NCBI RefSeq assembly: GCF_000306785.1 | Contig: NC_017955.1 | Coordinates: 124,001-188,000 of the forward strand | Direction: 5' to 3' | Length of the DNA stretch: 64,000 bases | Origin: Modestobacter italicus | GTDB lineage: Bacteria > Actinomycetota > Actinomycetes > Mycobacteriales > Geodermatophilaceae | Shown: positions 53,358-62,070 of the stretch, in pieces | How positions within the stretch are numbered: position 1 is the first letter of the stretch | Layout: each line of letters opens with the position of its first letter | Notes under the pieces: generated by a model | Databases searched by the model: none | What the model was told of the DNA's origin: nothing | Seen by the model: the letters and a program-made list of their open reading frames with translations, nothing else | Translations under genes and position numbers: made by a program

Positions 53358-54845
53358 ATGGCGTTCGATGACGGGGCCCGGCCGCTGCCGCCGCACCTGG
53401 ACCCGCGCGCCGGGCGCTCGGCGCACCCGGCCGCACCCGGCCGAGGGGGCTCCCGGCTGGCCGTGGTGGCCCGGGTCGTCGCGGCGCTGCTGAGCCTGGC
53501 CCTGCTCCTGGGCAGCGGCTGGGGCTGGTACCTGGCCCGGGTGGCCGAGGCCAGCATCGGGCGCACCGACGCGATCCCGACCGAGGGGAACACCGACGCC
53601 CAGGGCAGCGACCACGCCGGCAAGGCGATGAACCTGCTGCTGGTCGGGCGGGACTCGCGGGCCGGCCTGACGGCCGAGCAGGCCGCGGAGTTCAGCACCG
53701 GTGACCCCGAGGGCCTGCTCAACACCGACACGATGATCCTGGTGCACATCCCGGCGGACGGGTCGGCCGCGGCGTTCGTCTCCATCCCGCGCGACCTCTA
53801 CGTGTCGATCCCGGGCTACGGGGAGTCCAAGCTGAACTCGGCGTTCGGCCGCGGCTACAACGACGAGGAGGGGTCGGAGGCCGACAAGGAGGCCGCCGGG
53901 GCCCGGTTGCTGATCCAGACGATCAGCGGCGTCACCGGCGTCCAGATCGACCACTTCGCCGAGATCAACCTGCTGGGCTTCATCAACATCAGCAGCATCG
54001 TCGGCGGCGTCGAGGTGAACCTGTGCAACGCCACCGACGACCCCCTGTCGGGTGCGCACTTCGAGGCGGGTGAGCAGACCATCAGCGGGGCCGAGGCGCT
54101 CGCCTTCGTCCGGCAGCGGCACGGTCTGCCCAGCGAGCTCGACCGGCAGGTGCGCCAGCAGGTCTTCCTCGCCGGGCTGATCCGCAACGTCCTGTCGCAG
54201 GACCTGCTGCTCAACCCCGTCAAGCAGCGCCAGGTCATCCAGCAGGTGGGCACCAGCGTGACGGTCGACCAGGGGCTCAACCTCTTCGACCTGGCCGCGC
54301 AGATGCAGTCGGTGAAGCCCGACGAGATCTCGTTCCAGACGATCCCGGGGCTGGTCGACGCCCGGACGGACGCGGGCGACGTCCTCGAGCCGGCGGACCC
54401 GGACGCCCTCAAGGAGTTCTTCGCCTCGCTGAGCGCCGGCGCGGACCCCGACGCGGCCGCGCCGTCGGTCGAGGCGGCCGACCCCGCCGACGTCACGGTC
54501 AGCGTGCTCAACGGGTCCGGCGTCTCCGGCGCGGCGGCGACCGCCGCCGACGCGCTCGCCGCGGCCGGCTTCGACGCCAGCAGCGGGGGCAACGCCGCCG
54601 CCACCGACGTCACGACGGTCAGCGCCGCGACCGGGGACGAGGCACTGGCCGCCGCGGTGGCCGCCGAGGTCCCCGGGGCGGCGGTCACCGTCGACGACTC
54701 ACTCGCCTCGGGCACCGTCCAGCTGGTGCTCGGCGCGGACTCGAACGGCATCGGTCAGCCGGTCAGCGCGAAGGCCCCGGAGACCGCGCCCGGCACCTAC
54801 GCCAGCAGCGAGCGCACCGCCGAGGACACCAGCTGCATCGCCTAG
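53358..54845 (+). CDS. LytR-CpsA-Psr (LCP) cell-wall polymer ligase with LytR_C domain
   Basis: A 495-aa protein. A Pro-rich cytoplasmic start is followed by one membrane helix (about 37-58) and the extracellular LCP catalytic domain (NLLLVGRDSRAG, MILVHIPADGS, FVSIPRDLYVSIPGYGESKL, with the phosphate-binding Arg set). The C-terminal region (VTVSVLNGSGVSGAAATAAD) is the LytR_C domain. LCP enzymes transfer arabinogalactan or teichoic-type polymers from lipid carriers to peptidoglycan. Confidence 0.9.
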   Translation: MAFDDGARPLPPHLDPRAGRSAHPAAPGRGGSRLAVVARVVAALLSLALLLGSGWGWYLARVAEASIGRTDAIPTEGNTDAQGSDHAGKAMNLLLVGRDSRAGLTAEQAAEFSTGDPEGLLNTDTMILVHIPADGSAAAFVSIPRDLYVSIPGYGESKLNSAFGRGYNDEEGSEADKEAAGARLLIQTISGVTGVQIDHFAEINLLGFINISSIVGGVEVNLCNATDDPLSGAHFEAGEQTISGAEALAFVRQRHGLPSELDRQVRQQVFLAGLIRNVLSQDLLLNPVKQRQVIQQVGTSVTVDQGLNLFDLAAQMQSVKPDEISFQTIPGLVDARTDAGDVLEPADPDALKEFFASLSAGADPDAAAPSVEAADPADVTVSVLNGSGVSGAAATAADALAAAGFDASSGGNAAATDVTTVSAATGDEALAAAVAAEVPGAAVTVDDSLASGTVQLVLGADSNGIGQPVSAKAPETAPGTYASSERTAEDTSCIA

Positions 54846-54851
54846 ACACGC

Positions 54852-54885
54852 GACTGCCCCCCACCGTCAGCGGTGGAGGGCAGTC
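54852..54885. terminator. Hairpin terminator between convergent genes
   Basis: Arms GACTGCCCCCCACC and GGTGGAGGGCAGTC pair with one mismatch around GTCAGC. It separates the LCP gene and the barbiturase-family gene, which converge. Confidence 0.75.
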
Positions 54886-54896
54886 GGGTGGGTGGT

Positions 54897-56000
54897 TCAG
54901 GCCTTGACGATGGCGGCGACCGGACCGCCGCCGGACGGGCCCTGGTGCACCGCGGCCACCGACACGAACACCGCCGGGTCGCCGGTCACCGAGGCGGCGA
55001 CCCCACCGACGGTGGCCTTGATCTGCCGGTGCCAGAAGACGTCGGAGTCGTCGAGCATCGCGTTGCGCCGGCCGCGCACGTAGCCGGTCGGGTCGGCCTC
55101 GCACTTGAGGAAGACGTTGACCAGCCGGTCGCCGAGGTCGGAGGTGTGCGGCCGCTCGGGGAGGTCGAGGCCGGCGTCCCGGATGGCGTTCCAGATGCCG
55201 TCCTGGTCCAGGGCGTCGTTCATCACCGAGTGGCCGATCCGGTAGGTGCCGCCGTGCCCGCGGGCGTTGCCGACGACGACGATCTGCGCCCGGTCCAGCT
55301 CCACGCCCGAGGAGCACGAGGCGACCGCGCTGAACAGCGAGAAGTCGCGCATGACCTGCTTCTGCTCCGGCATCTCGATCTCGCCCAGGGCGAGCGCGAT
55401 GCCCAGGGCCGTCGTCCCGTTGGAGAGGTCCATCGAGCCGTGCGGCTCGTCGTAGTAGGTCTCCTGGCCGCGCGACTTCGCCTCGCGGATCGTCTCGATG
55501 GTCAGCAGCGGCGTCTTGGTCTGCACGTAGTGGACGTCGGCGGGGTCGGTGATCCCGGCCTCGGCCATCGCCCGGCGCACGCCCTCGGCGACCTTCTCGA
55601 CCATGGTGAGCCGGCCGATGTCCTCGGGCAGCAGGGTCTCGCTCATCGCGAACCCGACGGTCAGCCGCGGCTCGTCGGTCTTCTCGACCGCGTCCTCCGG
55701 CAGCGTGGCGAAGATGGTCGCGTGCGGGCTGATCACGCCGTCGGTGCCGCCGGACCAGACGATCGGGATCTCCCCGACCTCCTCCTTGCTGCGGCTGCCC
55801 TTCTCCAGCAGCACCTCGCGGAACGCGCGGTCGGCGATGATCCGGGTGTAGTCGTTCACCCCGCCGTTGCCCTCGGTCTTGCCGATGACGGCGACGACGC
55901 GGTCGGCGTCCATGACGCCGTCGTCGATCAGCTTGGCGAGCTCGGAGGCGTCGCTGACGTTGTGCAGCGGGACCTTGCGGACCTCGATCGGTGCGGGCAC
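54897..56000 (-). CDS. Ring-opening amidohydrolase, barbiturase/cyanuric acid hydrolase family
   Basis: A 367-aa protein of the AtzD/barbiturase family, full length. Landmarks are [58 protein letters not shown] and [17 protein letters not shown], containing the three Ser/Lys elements of the three-fold repeat. These enzymes open barbiturate (to ureidomalonate) or cyanurate. The context (Mo hydroxylase and FdrA sharing an operator) favours barbiturase, but key residues separating the two activities cannot be assigned here. GTG 56000 follows carbamate kinase by 66 bp. Confidence 0.85.
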   Translation of the reverse strand: MPAPIEVRKVPLHNVSDASELAKLIDDGVMDADRVVAVIGKTEGNGGVNDYTRIIADRAFREVLLEKGSRSKEEVGEIPIVWSGGTDGVISPHATIFATLPEDAVEKTDEPRLTVGFAMSETLLPEDIGRLTMVEKVAEGVRRAMAEAGITDPADVHYVQTKTPLLTIETIREAKSRGQETYYDEPHGSMDLSNGTTALGIALALGEIEMPEQKQVMRDFSLFSAVASCSSGVELDRAQIVVVGNARGHGGTYRIGHSVMNDALDQDGIWNAIRDAGLDLPERPHTSDLGDRLVNVFLKCEADPTGYVRGRRNAMLDDSDVFWHRQIKATVGGVAASVTGDPAVFVSVAAVHQGPSGGGPVAAIVKA

Positions 56001-56066
56001 TGGCTGGCTCTCTCTCTTCGAGTGGGTACGGCCTCCCTCCCGGGCGGGGCAGGGAGGTCCTTCTTC

Positions 56067-57023
56067 TCAGGTGGCGACGAGCAGGGTGCCGACGTCGTCA
56101 CCGCTGACGGCGTCGGAGATGGACTCGAGCGTGGTGATCACGGCCCGGGTGCCGCCCCGCTCCACGAAGCGCAGCGCGGCCTCGACCTTCGGGCCCATGC
56201 TGCCGCGGGCGAACTGGCCGGCGGCGGCGAGCTCCCGCAGCTCCGCGGCGGTGACCCGGTGCAGGGCGCGGGCGTGCGGCGTCCCGAAGTCGACCATCAC
56301 GTGCGGGACGTCGGTGGCGATGACCAGGGTGTCGGCGCCGAGCTCGCGGGCCAGCAGCGCAGCGGTCAGGTCCTTGTCGATCACGGCCTCCACGCCGCGC
56401 AGGGCGGCGCCGTCCGGGCCGTCGTCCACCACCGGGACGCCGCCACCGCCGGCGCACACGACCACGAAGCCGGCGGCGCCCAGCGCGGCGATCGCCGGGA
56501 CGTCGACGACCGACAGCGGCTCGGGGGAGGCGACGACTCGGCGCCAGCCGCGCTCGCCCCGGTCCTCCCAGCGCTGACCCAGGTCGACGAACCGCTGGGC
56601 CTGGTCGGCGGGCAGGAACCGGCCGACGGGCTTGGTGGGGGAGGTGAAGCCGGGGTCGCGGGGGTCGACCAGCGTGCGGGTGACCAGCGCCGCGGTGCGC
56701 TGGGGGAGCCCTCGGCCGGCGAGGGCCGCGTCGAGCTCGTCGGTGAGGGTGAAGCCGATGGTCGCCTGGGTCTGGGCGACGTTCCAGTCCAGCGGGACCG
56801 GGGGGACCTCGTGGGCGGCCAGCTCGTTCTTCACCAGCAGGTTGCCCACCTGCGGCCCGTTGCCGTGGGTGAGCACCACCTGGGCGCCGGTCGCGACGAC
56901 CTCAGCGATGTGCCGGGCGGCCACGGCGATCGCGTCGCGCTGCGCACCGGGCGTCGCCGACCCGTCGGGGCCGGTCATGGCGTTGCCCCCGAGCGCGATC
57001 ACGACGCGACGAGGGAGGGTCAT
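56067..57023 (-). CDS. arcC: Carbamate kinase
   Basis: A 318-aa amino-acid kinase-fold protein: VVIALGGNAM at the start, THGNGPQVGNLLVKNEL, VCAGGGGVPVV, IDKDLTAALLARELGADTLV and RGSMGPKVEAALRFVE. It makes ATP from carbamoyl phosphate and ADP, releasing ammonia and CO2. ATG 57023 is 25 bp from operator copy C. A short hairpin (CCTCCCT 56032-56038, AGGGAGG 56051-56057) separates it from the barbiturase-family gene. With FdrA/DUF1116 it would recover energy from carbamoyl phosphate (inference). Confidence 0.92.
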   Translation of the reverse strand: MTLPRRVVIALGGNAMTGPDGSATPGAQRDAIAVAARHIAEVVATGAQVVLTHGNGPQVGNLLVKNELAAHEVPPVPLDWNVAQTQATIGFTLTDELDAALAGRGLPQRTAALVTRTLVDPRDPGFTSPTKPVGRFLPADQAQRFVDLGQRWEDRGERGWRRVVASPEPLSVVDVPAIAALGAAGFVVVCAGGGGVPVVDDGPDGAALRGVEAVIDKDLTAALLARELGADTLVIATDVPHVMVDFGTPHARALHRVTAAELRELAAAGQFARGSMGPKVEAALRFVERGGTRAVITTLESISDAVSGDDVGTLLVAT

Positions 57024-57047
57024 TGGCCGACCCTAGCCCGAACTCCC

Positions 57048-57064
57048 TTAGCGGTGAAGTACCC
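57048..57064. promoter_or_regulatory. Operator-like site (copy C) before carbamate kinase
   Basis: TTAGCGGTGAAGTACCC, 25 bp upstream of the carbamate kinase start, matches the sites at 6815-6831, 44895-44911 and 44937-44953. A partly palindromic left half (AACTCCC) precedes it. This fits repression of the carbamate kinase-barbiturase pair by the same protein. Confidence 0.7.
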
Positions 57065-57076
57065 ACCGCCCCGGGG

Positions 57077-57295
57077 TCACGCGGCAGCGGCCTCGGTGCG
57101 CTGGCCGACGCTCGGGCGCTCGGCGAGGCGGACGACCCGCAGGGGCTCGGCGGGGGCGTCCCCGGTCTCGGCCAGCTGGGCGATGGTGGCCATCGCGTCG
57201 TCGTGCAGGCGGGCGACGGCCTGCAGGGCCTCGGCGAGGGCGAGGCCCGCCGCGGTGTCCTCGGCGTCGGTGGCGGTGGTTCCCGGAGTGGTCAC
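57077..57295 (-). CDS. Small hypothetical protein with a V-A-R-L-H-D motif
   Basis: A 72-aa protein, Ala/Glu/Asp-rich, with VARLHDDAMATIAQLAET as its core helix. The same motif occurs in the next gene. GTG 57295 is chosen (GAGG 5 nt upstream); GTG 57331 would add 12 residues. Function unknown. It reads toward the carbamate kinase gene but is separated from it by operator copy C. Confidence 0.6.
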   Translation of the reverse strand: MTTPGTTATDAEDTAAGLALAEALQAVARLHDDAMATIAQLAETGDAPAEPLRVVRLAERPSVGQRTEAAAA

Positions 57296-57343
57296 GTCCT
57301 CCTCATCGGCAGTGCACGACCGATGTGGCACCGCCCGCCGGCG

Positions 57344-57757
57344 TCAGATCGCGACGAACTGCCGGCGCCCGCCGCTGGGGGCGGCGGCGAACTCGTCGGT
57401 CGCCGCGTCGGCGGCGGCGCGCTCCCCGGCGCCGAGCCGGGCGGTGACGTTCGTGCCGGCCGGGCGGGGACGCAGCAGCAGCGGGGGCAGCTCGAGGACC
57501 GGGAGCACGTCGTCCTCGTCGTCCTCGGCGGCCGGTTCGTCCTCCTCGTCGGCCACCGACCAGGTGGCCGGCTCCCGGTAGGTCACCGGCTCGTCGGCCT
57601 CGACCGCGGGGGCCTCCTCGACCGGCTGGTCCCAGGTCTCCGCGAGGGCGGCGATGGTGGCCATCGCCTCGTCGTGGAGCCGTGCCACGACCGCGTGCGC
57701 CGTGGACGCCACGGCGTCGATGGAGAAGGTGCCGTCGAAGAGGGGCTGCGCTGTCAC
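57344..57757 (-). CDS. Small acidic hypothetical protein, paralogue of the preceding one
   Basis: A 137-aa protein with VVARLHDEAMATIAALAET near residue 25, the same motif as its neighbour, followed by a long acidic stretch (ADEEDEPAAEDDEDD) and a basic tail ending GGRRQFVAI. It looks largely disordered apart from the helix. GTG 57757 (AGGG 5 nt upstream) is preferred; GTG 57763 is possible. Function unknown. Confidence 0.6.
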   Translation of the reverse strand: MTAQPLFDGTFSIDAVASTAHAVVARLHDEAMATIAALAETWDQPVEEAPAVEADEPVTYREPATWSVADEEDEPAAEDDEDDVLPVLELPPLLLRPRPAGTNVTARLGAGERAAADAATDEFAAAPSGGRRQFVAI

Positions 57758-57816
57758 GTCCACCCTGATCGGCAGTCCGGACGCCGATCGTGACGGACCG
57801 GTCCAGGGGCAGCCGG

Positions 57817-58644
57817 TCAGCGCCGCCAGAAGTCGAAGCGGTCCCGCCCCGGTCGGAAGCCGGCCTGCTCGACGACGTCGACGGCGAGCTCGAACCGCTG
57901 GCCGACCAGGTGCGGCTGGTGCCCGTCGCTGCCGAAGCTCACCGCGTCGCCACCCTCCTCGCGGTACCAGCGCAGCAGCTCCACCGACCAGAGCGGGCTG
58001 GTGGTGTTGACCTCCAGCGCCCGGCCTGACCCGGCGAGGGCCCGGAACACCGCCCGGTACTCCTCCTCGAACACCGCCTCGGGGTACTCGTCGCGGCCCC
58101 CGGGCCAGTAGCGCCGGGGGAAGTCGCAGTGCGCCAGCACCTGGAAGACGTCGCTGTGCTCGATCATGGCGACCATCTCGGTCAGGTAGCGGCGCATCGT
58201 CGCGACCACGTCGATGCCCGGCGCGTGCAGCAGCCGGTTGACGCCCATCAGCCGGCCGTCGACCGGCAGCGAGTGCAGCGACCCGAGCACGCGGTCGACC
58301 GGTGCGGCCTGCAGGTGGGCGGCCACGCTGGCCCCGAACAGGTGCGGCTCGCCCGCCTCGACCCCGGACCAGACGCGCAGCTGGGGGTAGCGCTCGCGGG
58401 CCTCCCAGATGGTCTCGGCGTAGAGGTCCACGTCGATCGGCAGCTGGTTGGCCGGGTGCCGGTCCTTGAGCCCCTGCGCGGTCGCCCGGTCGGCGGCGTC
58501 CCAGACGGTGAAGTCCAGGTGCTCGGTGAAGGCCACGGCGGGCAGCCCGATGTCGACGGCGTGCGCGCAGGCGCGCAGCAGGGAGGCCCGTGGGCCGGTG
58601 TCCCACGAGAACTCGGAGTGCACGTGGTTGTCCGGCGGCAGCAT
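57817..58644 (-). CDS. PHP-domain phosphoesterase (histidinol-phosphatase-like)
   Basis: A 275-aa PHP protein. PDNHVHSEFSWDTG is the first metal motif (H-x-H), then FTEHLDF, a Glu in EAGEPHLFG, VLGSLHSL, LAHCDFPRRY and a final SFGSDGHQPHLVGQR, so all the expected His/Asp/Glu ligands are present. It is a metal-dependent phosphatase; the histidinol-phosphatase subgroup is the closest match. ATG 58644 is chosen. It is divergent from recQ. Confidence 0.87.
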   Translation of the reverse strand: MLPPDNHVHSEFSWDTGPRASLLRACAHAVDIGLPAVAFTEHLDFTVWDAADRATAQGLKDRHPANQLPIDVDLYAETIWEARERYPQLRVWSGVEAGEPHLFGASVAAHLQAAPVDRVLGSLHSLPVDGRLMGVNRLLHAPGIDVVATMRRYLTEMVAMIEHSDVFQVLAHCDFPRRYWPGGRDEYPEAVFEEEYRAVFRALAGSGRALEVNTTSPLWSVELLRWYREEGGDAVSFGSDGHQPHLVGQRFELAVDVVEQAGFRPGRDRFDFWRR

Positions 58645-58722
58645 CGGCCCCCATCCAACCGGTCGTCCACAGCCACCGCACGCCCGGCCCCCGATGTCGG
58701 TGCCGCCGCCTACGGTCGGGGT

Positions 58723-60963
58723 ATGAGCACCGCTGTCGAGACCGACCTGGCCGATGAGGCGCTCGGCGTCCTGCGCGAGCTCACCGGCCGCCCGGAGGCG
58801 GTGTTCCGGGAGGGGCAGGACGCCGCGGTCGCCGCGCTGGTCGAGCGCCAGGAGCGCGCCCTGGTCGTGCAGCGCACCGGCTGGGGCAAGTCCGCCGTCT
58901 ACTTCGTCTCCACCGCCCTGCTGCGCCGCCGCGGGAAGGGCCCGACGCTGCTGGTCAGCCCGCTGCTGGCGCTGATGCGCGACCAGGTCGCGGCGGCCGC
59001 GCGAGCCGGCATCAAGGCGGTGGAGATCTCCAGCTCCAACGTGACCGAGTGGGACGACATCAACGCCCGGCTGGCCGCCGACGACGTCGACGTCCTGCTG
59101 GTCTCGCCCGAGCGGCTGACCAACCCCCGGTTCCGCGACGAGCAGCTGCCCGCGCTGGTGTCCCGCTGCGGTCTGCTCGTCGTCGACGAGGCGCACTGCG
59201 TCTCCGACTGGGGGCACGACTTCCGCCCCGACTACCGCCGGATCCGCGACCTGCTCGGTCAGCTCCCCGCCGGGACCCCGGTCCTGGCGACGACGGCGAC
59301 GGCGAACGAGCGGGTCGTCGCCGACGTGGCCGAGCAGCTCGGTGCCGGCGGGGTGGGGGTCACCACCGTGCGGGGTCCCCTCGCCCGTGACTCGCTGCGG
59401 CTCGGGGTGCTGCGGCTGGACACCGACCGCGCCCGGCTCGCGTGGCTGGCCGCCCACCTGGAGGAGCTGCCGGGCAGCGGCATCGTCTACACGCTCACCG
59501 TCGCCGCGGCCGAGGAGACCGCTGCGCTGCTCCGGGACTCCGGGCACGAGGTGCGCGCCTACACCGGCCGGCTCGACGACGCCGACCGCAAGGACGCCGA
59601 GGAGGCGCTGCGCGAGAACCGGGTCAAGGCGCTGGTCGCCACCTCCGCGCTGGGCATGGGGTTCGACAAGCCCGACCTGGGGTTCGTCGTCCACCTGGGG
59701 GCGCCGTCGTCACCGGTCAGCTACTACCAGCAGGTCGGTCGCGCCGGCCGCGCGGTCGACCACGCCGACGTGCTGCTGCTGCCCGGGCCGGAGGACCTCG
59801 CCATCTGGCAGTGGTTCGCCACCTCGTCGATGCCGCGGGAGGACCACGCGGCCGCGGTGCTGACCGCCATGGCTGACGGCAAGGCCTGGTCGGTCGCCCG
59901 GCTCGAGACCGTCGCCGACGTCCGCCGGTCGCGGTTGGAGCTGCTGCTTAAGGTGCTCGCGGTCGACGGCGCGGTGGAGCGGGTGCAGGGCGGTTGGCGC
60001 TCGACCGGCGTGCCCTGGGTCTACGACGCCGACCGGTACACCCGGGTGACGGCGACCCGCGAGGCCGAGCAGCGGGCGATGATCGCCTACGCGCGCCCGG
60101 TCGGCGACGCGGAGTGCCGGATGGCGTTCCTGCAGGAGGCGCTCGACGACCCGACGGCGGCCCCCTGCGGCCGGTGCGACGTCTGCGCCGGTGCCTGGTA
60201 TCCCACCGACATCCCGGCAGGTGCGTCGCAGGCCGCCTCCGCCCGGCTCGACCGCCCCGGGGTGGAGCTGGCGCCGCGGGCGCAGTGGCCGACCGGGGCC
60301 GACCGGCTCGGGGTCCAGGTCAAGGGCAAGATCGCGGCCGCGGAGCAGGTGGAGACCGGCCGGGCCGTGGCCCGGCTCACCGACCTGGGCTGGGGCCAGC
60401 GGTTGCGCACCCTGCTCGGTGACGACGGCGTGGGCGGGGTGGCCACGCTCGCCGAGGACCTCGAGGCGCCGTCGATCGAGGAGGACCCGGACGCGGCCTA
60501 CGACGTCTCCCACCGGGTGATCCGGCCCGGGCTGCCCTCCGACGCGCCGCCGGACGAGGAGCTGCTCAAGGCCTGCGCCCGGGTGCTGGGCGCCTGGGAC
60601 TGGGCGCGTCGTCCCGGGGCGGTCGTCGCCATGCCGTCCCGCCGTCGCCCGGCCCTGGTGGCAGGCGTGGCGCAGGGGCTGGCCGGGCTCGGCCGGCTGC
60701 CCTACCTGGGCGCGCTCGACCTGGCCCACGGTGGCCCGACCGGCGGCCCGGGCGGCAACAGCGCCTTCCGGCTCGCCGGTGTCTGGCAGCGGATCGTGGT
60801 GGGGCCGGAGCTCCGCTCCCGGTTGGCCGACCTCGGTGATGCACCCGTCCTGCTGGTGGACGACCTGGCCGACTCCCGCTGGACGATGACCGTGGCCGGC
60901 CGGGAACTGCGCCTGGCCGGCGCGGGGGCTGTCCTGCCCTTCGTCCTCGCCCTGTCCGCTTGA
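58723..60963 (+). CDS. RecQ-type DNA helicase with PRTase-like C-terminus
   Basis: A 746-aa ATP-dependent helicase. Walker A is a variant, QRTGWGKSAV; DEAH box is VVDEAHCVSDWGHDFRPDY; TTATANERVV and QVGRAGRAVDHADV complete the helicase motifs, and a Cys4 zinc site is C-G-R-C-D-V-C near residue 485. The C-terminus contains VLLVDDLADSRWTMTVAG, which resembles a PRPP-binding phosphoribosyltransferase loop. It unwinds DNA in repair or recombination; the PRTase-like end is of unknown role. ATG 58723. Confidence 0.88.
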   Translation: MSTAVETDLADEALGVLRELTGRPEAVFREGQDAAVAALVERQERALVVQRTGWGKSAVYFVSTALLRRRGKGPTLLVSPLLALMRDQVAAAARAGIKAVEISSSNVTEWDDINARLAADDVDVLLVSPERLTNPRFRDEQLPALVSRCGLLVVDEAHCVSDWGHDFRPDYRRIRDLLGQLPAGTPVLATTATANERVVADVAEQLGAGGVGVTTVRGPLARDSLRLGVLRLDTDRARLAWLAAHLEELPGSGIVYTLTVAAAEETAALLRDSGHEVRAYTGRLDDADRKDAEEALRENRVKALVATSALGMGFDKPDLGFVVHLGAPSSPVSYYQQVGRAGRAVDHADVLLLPGPEDLAIWQWFATSSMPREDHAAAVLTAMADGKAWSVARLETVADVRRSRLELLLKVLAVDGAVERVQGGWRSTGVPWVYDADRYTRVTATREAEQRAMIAYARPVGDAECRMAFLQEALDDPTAAPCGRCDVCAGAWYPTDIPAGASQAASARLDRPGVELAPRAQWPTGADRLGVQVKGKIAAAEQVETGRAVARLTDLGWGQRLRTLLGDDGVGGVATLAEDLEAPSIEEDPDAAYDVSHRVIRPGLPSDAPPDEELLKACARVLGAWDWARRPGAVVAMPSRRRPALVAGVAQGLAGLGRLPYLGALDLAHGGPTGGPGGNSAFRLAGVWQRIVVGPELRSRLADLGDAPVLLVDDLADSRWTMTVAGRELRLAGAGAVLPFVLALSA

Positions 60964-61011
60964 GGTGACACCCCTCTGCAGGGGCCGGGCCTCACAGTTG
61001 TCCACAGGTTT

Positions 61012-61027
61012 TCGAACAGGTGTGCGA
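61012..61027 (+). promoter_or_regulatory. LexA (SOS) box-like site before the AlkB-like gene
   Basis: TCGAACAGGTGTGCGA matches the actinobacterial LexA consensus (CGAAC-R-N-R-Y-GTTYG) with one mismatch, 21 bp upstream of ATG 61049. This suggests DNA-damage control of the gene. Confidence 0.65.
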
Positions 61028-61048
61028 AACCTGCGCTAGCGTTCCGGC

Positions 61049-61678
61049 ATGTCTCTCGCGCACCAGCCGTCCATGTGGGACGTCGCCGAGGAGCCGGCGC
61101 TCACACCGTTGACCGGTCGGGTGACCCGGCACCAGCTGTCGCACGGTGCCTGGGTCGACCACCTCCCCGGCTGGGTGGAGGGCTCGGACCAGGTGCTCGA
61201 CGTCCTGCTCGGGGACATCGGCTGGCGGGAGGACCGGCGGCAGATGTACGACCGGGAGGTCACCGTGCCCCGGCTGCTCCGCTGGTACGGCGGCGACGAG
61301 ACGCTGCCGCACCGCACGCTCACCGACGCCCGGCGTGACCTCAACGCGTACTACCGCCCCGAGCTCGGCGAGGACTTCGTGACGGCCGGCATGTGCCTCT
61401 ACCGGGACGGCCGCGACAGCGTCGCCTGGCACGGCGACCGGATCGGCCGCAGCCGCACCGAGGACACGATGGTCGCGATCGTCTCCTTCGGGTCACCCCG
61501 ACCGCTGCTGCTCCGCCCGGTCGGTGGCGGGGAGAGCCTCCGCTTCCCCCTGGGGCACGGCGACCTCGTCGTCATGGGGGGCTCGTGCCAGCGGACGTGG
61601 GAGCACTGCATCCCCAAGACGACGAAGGCGGTCGGACCACGGGTCAGCGTGCAGTACCGCCCCCGGGGGGTGGCCTGA
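61049..61678 (+). CDS. AlkB-like 2-oxoglutarate/Fe(II) dioxygenase
   Basis: A 209-aa AlkB-family protein. The metal triad is His-x-Asp in WHGDRIG and His in WEHCIPKT; the 2-oxoglutarate-binding Arg set is in RVSVQYRPRG. NAYYRPELGEDF (tyrosine-containing) lies where the nucleotide-recognition lid is expected. Family members remove alkyl lesions from DNA or RNA. The LexA-like site upstream fits a damage response. ATG 61049. Confidence 0.88.
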   Translation: MSLAHQPSMWDVAEEPALTPLTGRVTRHQLSHGAWVDHLPGWVEGSDQVLDVLLGDIGWREDRRQMYDREVTVPRLLRWYGGDETLPHRTLTDARRDLNAYYRPELGEDFVTAGMCLYRDGRDSVAWHGDRIGRSRTEDTMVAIVSFGSPRPLLLRPVGGGESLRFPLGHGDLVVMGGSCQRTWEHCIPKTTKAVGPRVSVQYRPRGVA

Positions 61679-61837
61679 GCGCCGTTCCCCCAGCTCAGCG
61701 CCGCCGGGACCCCATCGACCGACCCCCGGGGGACCCCCCCGTGCACGGCCCTCTGAGGGCGTGTAATGTTCCTTCTGCACCGAGCGAGAACGGACCGGGC
61801 CACAAGGCCTGGGAAACCGCCGGCCGAGTCCCTGAGA

Positions 61838-61866
61838 TTCGACTGCTGCGGAACTCGGTGTACAGT
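61838..61866 (+). promoter_or_regulatory. rRNA operon promoter and leader
   Basis: A likely promoter with -35 TTCGAC (61838-61843), a 17-bp spacer and -10 TACAGT (61861-61866). A possible additional upstream -10 is TAATGT (about 61763). The leader to about 62070 contains TTGAGAACTCAACAG (61927-61941), which has a close copy in the spacer at 63922-63936, a typical leader/antitermination-processing element. No coding gene is in 61679-62070. Confidence 0.65.
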
Positions 61867-62070
61867 GGGAATCACCGCCACGAAGAAGGTCCGAGCAATC
61901 GGCCCGGGAACGTGCGCGTCCGCTCCTTGAGAACTCAACAGCGTGCCGAAAGTCAGTGCCAAGTATCAATACCCCCTGGCCTGACTGCCTTTATGGGTGG
62001 TCATGGTCTTGGGTTCCTTTGGTTGATTGAACGAGAGTGCCAACTCTCGGTCTCAGCTGCGATCAAATCA

